Positions 46,837 through 54,731 of a stretch of 64,000 nucleotides of DNA are shown piece by piece (the stretch's first letter is position 1; each line of letters starts with the position of its first letter). Made by a program: the position numbers and the translations under genes. The notes under the pieces are model-generated. The model saw only the letters and a program-made list of their open reading frames with translations, did not search any database and was not told where the DNA came from. The stretch lies in contig CANJPT010000001.1 of the NCBI GenBank assembly GCA_947476195.1, positions 1 through 64,000 on the forward strand, given 5' to 3'. The stretch comes from Lewinellaceae bacterium. Lineage in GTDB: Bacteria; Bacteroidota; Bacteroidia; Chitinophagales; Saprospiraceae.

Positions 46837-47388
46837 ATGGAATCCATTGATGTGAACATAGACGAAATCATAGACGGATGCCGCCAAAATCAAAGGGCCA
46901 GCCAACAACGGCTGTTTGTTCAATACTATAACTATGCCATGACGATTGCCAGGCGGTACATGGGCAATATTGAAATTGCAGAAGAGGTTGTAAACGATTC
47001 ATTTTTTAAGGTATTTACTAAAATCCATCTTTTTTCAGGTGGCCAACCCTTCCGACCCTGGTTAAGAAGGATCATTGTAAATACCGCTATTGACCGGATT
47101 CGGGCAAATATGAGCCTCCAGCCCGAAACTGAACTTCAGTCATGGCACGACCCAGGCACTCTGACAGCGATCGAGGAAGACCTGACCCGCGAGCAGATTT
47201 GGGCAATGCTTGACCGGCTTCCACCAGCTTACCGAACCGTGTTCAACCTGGCCGTGGTAGATTGTTTTTCTCACGAAGAAATCGCCAGCACATTGGGTAT
47301 CAGTATCGGCACCTCCAAGTCTAACCTCTCCCGTGCCAGACAATATTTGAAAACACTTTTGAAAACAGAATTTGAATTTTTCGACTGA
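46837..47388 (+). CDS. ECF-type RNA polymerase sigma factor
   Basis: This 183-residue sigma-70 family factor has two domains. Region 2 shows FVQYYNYAMTIARRYMGNIEIAEEVVNDSFFKVF and the following RPWLRRIIVNTAIDRIR. Region 4 shows LPPAYRTVFNLAVVDCFSHEEIASTLGIS with the helix-turn-helix end GTSKSNLSRARQYLK. The next gene starts 2 nt after its stop and encodes a membrane protein in the usual anti-sigma position, so the two are co-transcribed and probably function together. Confidence 0.92.
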   Translation: MESIDVNIDEIIDGCRQNQRASQQRLFVQYYNYAMTIARRYMGNIEIAEEVVNDSFFKVFTKIHLFSGGQPFRPWLRRIIVNTAIDRIRANMSLQPETELQSWHDPGTLTAIEEDLTREQIWAMLDRLPPAYRTVFNLAVVDCFSHEEIASTLGISIGTSKSNLSRARQYLKTLLKTEFEFFD

Positions 47389-47390
47389 TT

Positions 47391-48794
47391 ATGAGTGACT
47401 TAGACGATTTTTTTGCTAAAAGGCTTGATGAAGAAGCCTCTTTCCCCAATCGGGGCAAGAACTGGCAGCAGATGTCCCAGCGACTCGATGCCTTTGATTC
47501 GGGTACTGTACAGGACAATCGCCCGGGACTTCGTGGCTGGCAAATAGCGACCTTCCTCGCTGTTGCAGCAGCTGGTTTTTTACTGTGGAAAACATTTATT
47601 GTCCAGCAAGAAAGCAAAGCGCTCCGTCATGAGGTCATTGCACTTCAGTCTGAAAGATCAATGCTATTGCAAAAGTTAGGAGACACAAAAAAAGTGGGTT
47701 CCGATGTTACGTTGAAAGAAATACCGCCTCCAATACCAAGGGTATCAGAAGACATTCAAAACCAATCCGTTAAACCTATTGATCTTTCAGAAAAATCAAT
47801 CGCACGCCAGTCATTCAAGTCCTCCAATACACCGCTTAAATCTGGCCTTACAGAAGCTGTTGTGGCCTCAAAAAGTACCGAAACTACGATAGGCAACGCT
47901 ACCCAAAAAGAGACCGCTCCCGCTGATTTCGAACCAATATCCTTCTCCGAAAAACAGGCGACTCCAGAAAATGAATGGGTCCGTTCTGATTCCGCTATTA
48001 CCCAATCATCGGAAATATCCACTTTAGTACCGAACTTAGATTCCCTTGCAAATAGAGGAACCAAAGTTGATTCGCTTGCTGCTGAAATAGAAGACTCAAA
48101 GGTGATCATCGCGTCTAATGCCTCCAATACCCCACCGATCAAACCTGTAACTGTTATAAAAAACCATCTCCGTGTTGGGGCGCAAGCCAGCGTTGGTTTG
48201 GTACAACCCCACCAAAAAGGCGTTTCATCACTTTTGGGACAGGGAATTACCATGGAAGTGAACGCTTTCCATTCCTTTTGGGTAGTTGGTTCAATAGATT
48301 GGCTGCATCATGAGGTCTCTACAGAGAGCTTTGTGCCCAAATTTCATCCACCGCATGACAGCTTTCCTAAGCCTCCGGATGGTGGAATTGGCGGACATCA
48401 AGACCCGCCGAAATTGGTATTGGTAGAAAGCAGCGAGCGTCGACAGCAATTTGCACTTGGAATTCGGTACGAGTTGCCTGTCAAAGGATGGTTTCAACCC
48501 TCTGTACGTGTCGTACATGAGTGGGTACATGTATTGCCTACCTTAATCACCTATAAATTTGAAGAAAATGACCCGATGCCGGGTCCTGGCCCACATAACC
48601 GTCCCCCCTTATATACCCTTGAAAAATTTAAGGATCAATGGCTTAGTAATCAGTGGCGGTTTGGGCTGGGGCTGGAAAAAGACATTCCAAATTGGACCTT
48701 TAGCCTGTGGGCAGACTATTCCAAAGACTTTTCAGCAGCAACGCCCTCCTTTGATGCATTGTATTTCCGTGCAGGAACACAATTTAGATTTTAG
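47391..48794 (+). CDS. Sigma-factor partner with one membrane helix and a beta-rich C-terminal domain
   Basis: This 467-residue protein starts 2 nt after the ECF sigma gene. It has a short cytosolic N-terminal part (about 48 residues, DLDDFFAKRLDEEASF), one transmembrane helix (WQIATFLAVAAAGFLLW) and a coiled-coil stretch. A low-complexity Ser/Thr/Glu-rich periplasmic linker runs to about residue 250. The C-terminal 200 residues are beta-strand-rich (AQASVGLVQP, FALGIRYELPVKGWF, FRAGTQFRF) and end in Phe like an outer-membrane barrel. A canonical anti-sigma zinc motif is not visible. The position fits an anti-sigma regulator; an inner-membrane helix plus a barrel-like end would let it span the envelope (inference). 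Confidence 0.7.
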   Translation: MSDLDDFFAKRLDEEASFPNRGKNWQQMSQRLDAFDSGTVQDNRPGLRGWQIATFLAVAAAGFLLWKTFIVQQESKALRHEVIALQSERSMLLQKLGDTKKVGSDVTLKEIPPPIPRVSEDIQNQSVKPIDLSEKSIARQSFKSSNTPLKSGLTEAVVASKSTETTIGNATQKETAPADFEPISFSEKQATPENEWVRSDSAITQSSEISTLVPNLDSLANRGTKVDSLAAEIEDSKVIIASNASNTPPIKPVTVIKNHLRVGAQASVGLVQPHQKGVSSLLGQGITMEVNAFHSFWVVGSIDWLHHEVSTESFVPKFHPPHDSFPKPPDGGIGGHQDPPKLVLVESSERRQQFALGIRYELPVKGWFQPSVRVVHEWVHVLPTLITYKFEENDPMPGPGPHNRPPLYTLEKFKDQWLSNQWRFGLGLEKDIPNWTFSLWADYSKDFSAATPSFDALYFRAGTQFRF

Positions 48795-49129
48795 TAAACT
48801 AATGAGGCTGTCTCACAAGTCGCATATGAAACAGCCGCTTCGAATAATTCAAAATTTATGGCCGCAATAAAACCAAAACCAGGTCTTTTGGAACAGCCAC
48901 TTAGGAGACAGGACCGAAGTTCCTGACTGGGTTTATCCAAATTGACTAAGGGTGTGCTTAGATATGCCTGCACTACCTCTTTCCCGCCGACTTGACCAGT
49001 ATTGATAATGTCAACCGTAGCCTTGAGCTTTTTAGAGAATTTATTTGCGCTGATTTTTGAGTTTTCATACCCGAAAGTCGTGTAAGAAAGGCCATAGCCA
49101 TTTTGGCCAAAAGTTCTTCCATAAAACAA
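48791..49129 (-). pseudogene. Remnant of a GH3 beta-glucosidase C terminus
   Basis: The minus strand encodes GYGLSYTTFGYENSKISA, then VDIINTGQVGGKEVVQAYLS and LDKPSQELRS. This closely matches the fibronectin-III-like C-terminal domain of glycoside hydrolase family 3 enzymes (FGYGLSYTTF...NTGxxxGxEVVQLY...PxKELKGF). The catalytic domains are absent and the match stops after ELRS, where unrelated sequence follows to the stop. About 200 bp therefore survive of a gene of more than 2 kb. The remnant lies between the sigma operon and the His-rich lipoprotein gene, suggesting a deletion or insertion event there. Confidence 0.65.
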
Positions 49130-49246
49130 AGATATACCAATGGAAATTTATTTAGGGTCATGCGCAACCCACTTGCCCTTCCGTCCGTGTAGTAAAGTAG
49201 ACAAGGCAATAACGCTCTTGTCTAAATCTTCTAAACACTTAACTAC

Positions 49247-49609
49247 ATGAAGAATTTGCTTCTCGCCTTCGCAGTAGGGTTTATGGTCATCTTTTTCTCC
49301 TGCCAAAAAGAAACGCTTTCTTTCGCAGACGCCAACAGCGACCAGATCTCTTTGGATCGTGATGGACACCATCACGGAGCCCCCCTGCATGTACATGATA
49401 GCCTACAGGTTCATTGCGATTCCTTACACATGGACAGTCTCCACATCCATCATTTTGACAGCTTGCACATACACCATATCGATAGCCTTGGTCATATGCC
49501 ACATGATACCATCCATGTGCCACATGATACAATTGGCGGTGGCCCACACGGTGGCCCACACGGTGGCCCGCACGGTGGTGGCCCAGGACATCCTGGACAT
49601 GGTGGGTAA
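49247..49609 (+). CDS. Histidine-rich lipoprotein, probable metal binder
   Basis: This 120-residue protein has a lipoprotein signal (MKNLLLAFAVGFMVIFFSC; Cys19 would be lipidated). The mature part is mostly short repeats: DSLHIHH-type units (HDSLQVH, MDSLHIHH, FDSLHIHHID), two PHDTI units and a tail of four GPHG-type units (HGGPHGGPHGGGPGHPGHGG). Roughly a quarter of the mature residues are His. Such tails bind Zn, Ni or Cu in other proteins, so metal buffering at the membrane is likely (inference). I know of no named family. A strong hairpin terminator follows about 100 bp downstream. Confidence 0.7.
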   Translation: MKNLLLAFAVGFMVIFFSCQKETLSFADANSDQISLDRDGHHHGAPLHVHDSLQVHCDSLHMDSLHIHHFDSLHIHHIDSLGHMPHDTIHVPHDTIGGGPHGGPHGGPHGGGPGHPGHGG

Positions 49610-49715
49610 GCGCAGGACATTTGTCGGAAAATAGACATTTTATCATTTTTATATGTCTTCTGCTGCCATTTTAGTAGCGAATAGAAAACAAATTTGAGTG
49701 GCCGATTGTTAAGCA

Positions 49716-49758
49716 AAAGTTGTGACACTCCTTCCTGGAGTGTCACAACTTTCTTTTT
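49716..49758 (+). terminator. Perfect 16-bp hairpin terminator
   Basis: AAAGTTGTGACACTCC (49716-49731) is fully complementary to GGAGTGTCACAACTTT (49737-49752), with a 5-nt loop and CTTTTTA after it. It ends the lipoprotein gene and lies 25 bp before the next gene. Confidence 0.85.
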
Positions 49759-49776
49759 ATTCAACTCTTCTTTATT

Positions 49777-50583
49777 GTGAAATTTAAATTTTTACCTGTT
49801 CTAACGCTATTATTAGCAGCCTGGTTTTTTTTAACCAACTCCATGCTTAATCCAAGCAACCCGCCTACTGCCAAAACAGGTGCTCCTGGCGAAAGCACAT
49901 GCAGCACCACAAGCGGTTGCCACAACGGAGGTACTTTTATTGGAACAGTCTCCATAAGCGGTGTACCCGACACAGTTGTACCAGGTCAAATTTACACGAT
50001 TGTGCTGACCAATTCAAGTAATGCAGTTCGTGCCGGTTTTGAATTGACCTGTTGGGATGAAATAAATGCGATGTGTGGAACCTTGACGGCCGGCTCGGGC
50101 GTAAGTATCGGTTCTGGCAGCGCAGGCAAAAAATACGCACGCCAATCCACTCCAAAAACACTCAGTGGTGGAAACACCTCCTGGTCATTTACCTGGAAGG
50201 CCCCCACAACTGCTTCTGGCAATAAGATTACCTTCTATTATGCAAGCCTTTGCGCCAACGGTGATGGAGGGAAATCAGGCGATATCGCAATTACTGGGAA
50301 TAAATCGGTGGTATTACAAGCCACTTCAGCTGCGATCGAACCAGCCAAGGAGGCTGACATCAAATTTTATCCAACCCTGGTGCAACAAAACAACATACAT
50401 ATCGAACTTTTGGAAGCACAATCTGGCCAGATCCGGGTGTTCGATCTGAATGGAAAAATCGTTTTGGATAAAACAATTTCTGCCGTCTATAATTTGAATG
50501 TCAGTGACTTGCCTAAAGGTATCTTTACTGCTCACCTCATAGCCAATGGAAAGACTGCAACGAGGAAATTTGTAGTAGAATAG
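49777..50583 (+). CDS. Secreted protein with choice-of-anchor V-type domain and T9SS type A sorting domain
   Basis: This 268-residue protein has a signal peptide (FLPVLTLLLAAWFFLTNS). A reelin-like module with the motif GAPGESTCSTTSGCHNGG and two further conserved cysteine regions follows, matching proteins annotated as choice-of-anchor V. The last 75 residues form a type A sorting domain (IKFYPTLVQQNNIHIEL...GQIRVFDLNGKIVLD...LPKGIFTAHLIANGKTATRKFVVE). It is predicted to be exported by T9SS. Function is unknown; the family is usually found in gliding or biofilm-forming Bacteroidota. The start is GTG at 49777, kept because the only in-frame ATGs lie inside or after the signal peptide. Confidence 0.85.
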   Translation: MKFKFLPVLTLLLAAWFFLTNSMLNPSNPPTAKTGAPGESTCSTTSGCHNGGTFIGTVSISGVPDTVVPGQIYTIVLTNSSNAVRAGFELTCWDEINAMCGTLTAGSGVSIGSGSAGKKYARQSTPKTLSGGNTSWSFTWKAPTTASGNKITFYYASLCANGDGGKSGDIAITGNKSVVLQATSAAIEPAKEADIKFYPTLVQQNNIHIELLEAQSGQIRVFDLNGKIVLDKTISAVYNLNVSDLPKGIFTAHLIANGKTATRKFVVE

Positions 50584-50610
50584 GCGAAATAAGCTACTTA
50601 GTAACAGATA

Positions 50611-50648
50611 TTTTTTAGGAGGGGGCAATGCCCCCTCCTATTTTTTTT
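50611..50648. terminator. Bidirectional terminator between convergent genes
   Basis: TAGGAGGGGGC (50616-50626) pairs perfectly with GCCCCCTCCTA (50630-50640) over a 3-nt loop. A- and T-runs flank both sides, so it can stop both 49777-50583 and the minus-strand gene 50685-53633. Confidence 0.9.
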
Positions 50649-50684
50649 CTATTGTTTCTTAGGTAACGTAGTATTGCTCCGTTT

Positions 50685-53633
50685 TTACTTCCGGATCAAT
50701 TTCCCATTTTCATCCTTGACCACATAGGCATCCGGGTAGCCCATTTTGATGAGCTTTTGGGAGATCTTGGTGGCAGCTTGCAGATCAACATAACTACCTA
50801 ATAGGATGATGGTCATTCCTGGCGAATTCGGCGCTTTTCGTTTCTCAATCCTACCTAAACTTTCAATTGGGGAAGGATCAAAAGCTTCTGGCTTAGAAAG
50901 CGCAGCAATTCGAACATAATATGGGTAGGTTGGTACAAGTGTTGTGCTATAAACTACTGGTTTAGGATCTTCAACTGCTTTTCCCTTTATTTCGGGTTTA
51001 GGTTCCGGAGCAGAAATCAGGAAGTCTCTGATATTCGGGTCATCTGCACGTTCTTTAACAATCGTAACATTGGGGAAGCCTCGACGAGTTGCTTCGGCTT
51101 TTGCGGCTTCGGCTTCGGTAAGGTTCCCCCAGACGCCCATTCGAACTTTCGTGTACCCATTTTCAGCGGTTGAATACACATTCCCCATCCCATTGAGGCT
51201 GGTATAATCGCTGATTGAGATGGATCTACCTGTTTTAAATGAACCTAACTGTACCGCATAACTAACACCAGCATTGTCTCCCTTTCCAACCTGAGCTAGG
51301 TCGTTGTGCGCTAAAGGCACAATATTTTCGCTGCTAAGGATCAAACTCTCCTCTGCATCGTGCTCTTCCACAATCCAAGAGCCAGCATATGCCTTGTCCT
51401 CTAACACGATTTTTAGATTTTCATCTGCTAATGCCAGCGATGGAAAAATACCAAGACGAATCTTATTGATATTGTCTTCCTCCTTGACGTATATGTTGGC
51501 GAGCTTAGTCAATGGCTCGTAATAACGAAGACGAGCATCACTTGGCACTTCAGGCATGGCCTCAAGTTGGATGGAGTATCCGGCAACCTTATCCTTAACA
51601 GAGACCTTATTCACTTCATGTGGATAAACCAGTGAAATTGGATTATTGCTATATACAATAGGCTTGGCGTTGTTATTATACTCAACATAGCCATCTTTTG
51701 CAGTATTGCGGGTGGCCGATTTATCTTCTGTTGTGTTTTTTTCGAGATAGACTGCGGCTAGACGGTTATTGCTGGTAGTCAGAAACTTCGTGCGCACGAT
51801 AGCGTCCATATACCCGTCTTTATTATAAGAAACGAGATAAGTAAGACCCGGTTCTACATTGAGCGTATATAAGCCCACTTCATCGGTATTGGTCTCAAAA
51901 TCACCATCAGCGAGCTGTACTTGTATGGTCACCCCTCTAAGCGGAGCTTGGGTTTTAGCATCAAAAACATACCCGCGAAAATCTTCCCGACTGTCATTCG
52001 CCATTGTGATTTTGATGTTCTGTTTACCAAAACCGCTTAAGGTGTTCGTGGCATCATGAAATCCCTTTTTATGTAGCTTAACCCTGCAATCAATTGGATG
52101 CAACAACTCATCAAAGTAAAACTTGCCATCATCCCCAGTGACCCCCTTACCACCATAACAGTCCGAAAGGTCAACATCTGCTTTGGAAACCGGGAAGCCC
52201 TGCTCATCGGTAATTAACATATGGAGGCTGCCCGGACCTTTTTCTCCGGTATCCTTTACACCTTTCGCATTAGCATTTTCAGTAGCTCGTGGATTCTGAG
52301 CAATCGAAGGTTTATTGCCTGAACGTTCCGCCAACTCGTTTTCGTTCCGTTTTTTCGAAACCATCCAAATATCCTCGTTTCCGCGCCCACCATTCCGGGT
52401 GCTGGTGAGGTAGCCGACCTTGTCGTTGGAATTGTAAATAAAGCCATAGTCCTCCCGTGGCGAATTTACTCCAGGACCCATATTGACGACTTCACCAATT
52501 TCGTCGCTGTCAAATGATGTACGGAAAACATCGAGCCCACCAAAACCATTGTGCCAGTCCGAAGAGAAATAGAGATCCTTGCCATCATAGAAAGGCGTGA
52601 CCTCATCGCCGGGAGAGTTGATTGGTGTACCGAGGTTACGAGGTTCTGACCACCCTAATATGCTCCAGTTTGAAACGTAAAGATCCCAACCACCAAAGCC
52701 ACCTGGTTGTGTAGAAGCAAAAATGAGTTTATTTCCATCTGGAGAAAGGCAAGGAAACCCGGTAGCATAGTTAGTACCGTTAAAAGTGAATGCTTTTACG
52801 TTTTTCCAGTTTCCATCTTCTACATCGGCAAAGTAGATGCTCATGTTCATGCCGGTTTCGGCAATCTGTCGCGTGCCGCTTATAAATTTGTTTCGGCAAA
52901 ATGCTACCCGATGGCCATTCGCTGAGAAACTTACAGGTCCCTCGTTGCGATTATTCTGAATCTCAGAACGCAGGAAAGAAGGCTTTTGAAGCAGTTCATT
53001 TGCCGAAATTTGCTGGCTCACAAAAAGGTAGTTGGTATTACCCCCTTGCGGTTCAGTTACTGGTTTACCTTTTTGTACAATGTCGGTCCGGGCGGAGTTG
53101 AATACGATCCCTGAATTATAGAATGCCGGACCAAAGTCTGACGCGCTGGTATTAATCGCTTCATTCTTAACCTGCCATTGAGATTCTTTTTTGACATTTT
53201 TGATTGCGTAATCAGCCAGGTTTGCAAAGTGCCTGCCAATTTTCTCGTCGGTTTCTGCGTAAAGCAGAAATTGGTCTTTTGCGCCATCGTAGTCGCCTGT
53301 TTGCAAAAGGGCCTTGCCCAGGCGAAGGGGCACATCGGATTCCATATTATTCGTATTCTGGGCTTTTTGATACCATTCTAACGCCGTCTCCGGATGGTTC
53401 AAATGAAAATGGCAGTCGCCAATACTAGCAAGCGCATGCGAATTGCTCTTTTCTTCCTCAAGCGCTTGTTGGTAGGTTTGGATGGCTAGGTTATAGGAGT
53501 ACAGGTTGTACTGTCGGTCGGCGCGGGAGAGCAACTCGTTGACTGGCGACTTTTGGGCGAAAAGTAAGCTGGCAGAGCATAGACAAGCTATTGCCAACCA
53601 CCCTGCACGAAGTTTCGTGTTCATAAGAAGCAT
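50685..53633 (-). CDS. TPR/PD40 envelope protein with three SPOR-like domains
   Basis: This 982-residue protein has a signal peptide ending at LLFAQ and TPR repeats (about 30-140, LGKALLQTGDYDGAKDQFL). A PD40 propeller follows (about 155-430, LIFASTQPGGFGGWDLYVS, LYFSSDWHNGFGGLDVF), then two carboxypeptidase-regulatory-like modules (about 480-545 and 553-630). Three C-terminal SPOR-like modules (about 685-765, 800-870 and 905-982; YSIQLEAMP, SYAVQLGSFKTG, YYVRIAALS) end the protein. The order mirrors PorE/OmpA-type T9SS proteins, but the OmpA domain is replaced by SPOR repeats. SPOR domains bind denuded peptidoglycan, so this is probably a periplasmic or outer-membrane anchor. A second in-frame ATG at 53624 is an equally good start. 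A well-formed promoter lies upstream. Confidence 0.8.
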   Translation of the reverse strand: MLLMNTKLRAGWLAIACLCSASLLFAQKSPVNELLSRADRQYNLYSYNLAIQTYQQALEEEKSNSHALASIGDCHFHLNHPETALEWYQKAQNTNNMESDVPLRLGKALLQTGDYDGAKDQFLLYAETDEKIGRHFANLADYAIKNVKKESQWQVKNEAINTSASDFGPAFYNSGIVFNSARTDIVQKGKPVTEPQGGNTNYLFVSQQISANELLQKPSFLRSEIQNNRNEGPVSFSANGHRVAFCRNKFISGTRQIAETGMNMSIYFADVEDGNWKNVKAFTFNGTNYATGFPCLSPDGNKLIFASTQPGGFGGWDLYVSNWSILGWSEPRNLGTPINSPGDEVTPFYDGKDLYFSSDWHNGFGGLDVFRTSFDSDEIGEVVNMGPGVNSPREDYGFIYNSNDKVGYLTSTRNGGRGNEDIWMVSKKRNENELAERSGNKPSIAQNPRATENANAKGVKDTGEKGPGSLHMLITDEQGFPVSKADVDLSDCYGGKGVTGDDGKFYFDELLHPIDCRVKLHKKGFHDATNTLSGFGKQNIKITMANDSREDFRGYVFDAKTQAPLRGVTIQVQLADGDFETNTDEVGLYTLNVEPGLTYLVSYNKDGYMDAIVRTKFLTTSNNRLAAVYLEKNTTEDKSATRNTAKDGYVEYNNNAKPIVYSNNPISLVYPHEVNKVSVKDKVAGYSIQLEAMPEVPSDARLRYYEPLTKLANIYVKEEDNINKIRLGIFPSLALADENLKIVLEDKAYAGSWIVEEHDAEESLILSSENIVPLAHNDLAQVGKGDNAGVSYAVQLGSFKTGRSISISDYTSLNGMGNVYSTAENGYTKVRMGVWGNLTEAEAAKAEATRRGFPNVTIVKERADDPNIRDFLISAPEPKPEIKGKAVEDPKPVVYSTTLVPTYPYYVRIAALSKPEAFDPSPIESLGRIEKRKAPNSPGMTIILLGSYVDLQAATKISQKLIKMGYPDAYVVKDENGKLIRK

Positions 53634-53846
53634 GTTTTAGAACATTGATGTTCGGGAAGCATGCACCGCTCTAAAGAGAAGACATAACCATGAACACCAT
53701 TGTCCGATTTATAAAATAATTTAAAAAATGTGCGCAAGCCGCGAGAAAACAGCGGAGCGTACTAAGTAGTTTTAAAACGGGCGTAAAACTTCGTTTTTTA
53801 AAACTTAGTATAGTGGAGAGACAATCTTTTGAAATGAGGGACGATA

Positions 53847-53877
53847 CAAAAGTACAGGGTATTACAATACCGCGCAA
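53847..53877 (-). promoter_or_regulatory. Promoter of the TPR/PD40/SPOR gene
   Basis: On the minus strand TTG (53877-53875) is followed after 20 nt by TACTTTTG (53854-53847). This is a near-ideal Bacteroidota promoter, and the gene begins about 210 nt downstream. The rest of the gap 53634-53950 holds no gene. Confidence 0.6.
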
Positions 53878-53950
53878 CAAGTATTTTTATAGTCCGATTA
53901 AGCGCGGATTTGATCGTATAATTTTTTTACCGGAACTACATTCCGACTTA

Positions 53951-53982
53951 CAAAAAAAGCGCCCCGGGAACTCCGGAGCGCT
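53951..53982 (-). terminator. Terminator after tRNA-Leu
   Basis: AGCGCCCCGG (53958-53967) pairs with CCGGAGCGCT (53973-53982) at 9 of 10 positions plus one G-U, over a 5-nt loop. On the minus strand a run of seven T follows. Confidence 0.85.
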
Positions 53983-53986
53983 CTAG

Positions 53987-54069
53987 TGCGGGAAGCGAGA
54001 CTCGAACTCGCACGACCGTGAAGTCACAGGTGTTTGAGACCAGCGCGTCTACCATTCCGCCATTCCCGC
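53987..54069 (-). tRNA. tRNA-Leu (CAA)
   Basis: The 83-nt minus-strand sequence folds as a class II tRNA. The acceptor stem GCGGGAA pairs with TTCCCGC, with discriminator A. The D arm has GGAATGGTAGACGC, the T arm is GCGAG-TTCGAGT-CTCGC, and a long variable arm is present, as expected for Leu. The anticodon loop CTCAAAC gives CAA, reading UUG. The anticodon stem has one U-U mismatch. CCA is not encoded. A terminator follows directly, and hscB ends 9 bp upstream of it, so the tRNA may be on the hscB transcript or have its own start. Confidence 0.92.
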
Positions 54070-54077
54070 TCTTTTCC

Positions 54078-54605
54078 TTAAACGGGTGCAAATTTAGAAA
54101 GATTTTCTTTGATGCGCAACAAATAACGCTTTTTGAAAAAAAATTCTCTCACTTTGATAAGTGATGCATCATTTTCGGGGCTTTCGGTCCAACTGGATAG
54201 AACCGTTTGAACGCTCGTATCTAGTTCATTTTCAAGGGCATTCACGGCTTTTAATGTACTAGAAAAGCGTTCTGTATCAAAGTCGAATTCAAGGTCCATT
54301 AAAGCCTCATTGATGTCCATCATTTCCATTAGGAAATCCTGGGGCAAGGCCGGGCTTTCATTTTCACTACCCAACAAGCCTTTTATCTCCAGAACATAAC
54401 GGATCCGTTTATCCGGATCTGAAAGGGTTTTGAATGCTTCATTGTTTTGGGTAGAGCGTTCAAGCATTTCTGCCTGCGCTGTTTTGCTGGAAAGGGTATG
54501 AAAGTCCGGGTGATATTTTTTACTATTCAGGAGATATGCTTTACGGACGATCGAGTCGTCCACCGTGAGTGCTACCGGGATTCCGTAAAATTCAAAATGG
54601 TTCAT
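54078..54605 (-). CDS. hscB: Fe-S assembly co-chaperone HscB
   Basis: This 175-residue J-domain co-chaperone delivers the IscU scaffold to the HscA/DnaK-type chaperone. The J domain covers the first 75 residues (MNHFEFYGIP, KKYHPDFH with the essential HPD, NEAFKTLSDPDKRIRYVLE). The C-terminal three-helix IscU-binding domain follows (LPQDFLMEMMDINEAL). Length and layout are normal for HscB. It is encoded after rseP and before tRNA-Leu on the minus strand. No other isc genes are adjacent. Confidence 0.93.
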   Translation of the reverse strand: MNHFEFYGIPVALTVDDSIVRKAYLLNSKKYHPDFHTLSSKTAQAEMLERSTQNNEAFKTLSDPDKRIRYVLEIKGLLGSENESPALPQDFLMEMMDINEALMDLEFDFDTERFSSTLKAVNALENELDTSVQTVLSSWTESPENDASLIKVREFFFKKRYLLRIKENLSKFAPV

Positions 54606-54689
54606 GGTTAAAATATTTAAACACGAAAGGGCTGTGTGATTAGAATCTCCAAAGAAAAGTTTGCGATATTTTATTCTGTTTTCAGTCTC

Positions 54690-54721
54690 AAACCTCGTAG
54701 GTTTTAGAACCTACGAGGTTT
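54690..54721. repeat. Perfect 14-bp palindromic hairpin between rseP and hscB
   Basis: AAACCTCGTAGGTT (54690-54703) and AACCTACGAGGTTT (54708-54721) are perfect inverted copies with a 4-nt loop. On the minus strand, in the direction of both flanking genes, there is no T-run. It could be a weak terminator or a dispersed palindromic repeat; 35189-35217 is a degenerate relative. Confidence 0.6.
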
Positions 54722-54731
54722 ATTTATATTT

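Noticed and set aside
46173-46871. 232-codon minus-strand frame opposite dnaA
   Set aside because: It runs antisense to the conserved DnaA C-terminal domain and the start of the sigma factor gene, and shows no domain of its own.
53671-53880. 69-codon minus-strand frame upstream of the TPR/PD40/SPOR gene
   Set aside because: It overlaps the promoter of that gene, is AT-rich and has no recognisable features.
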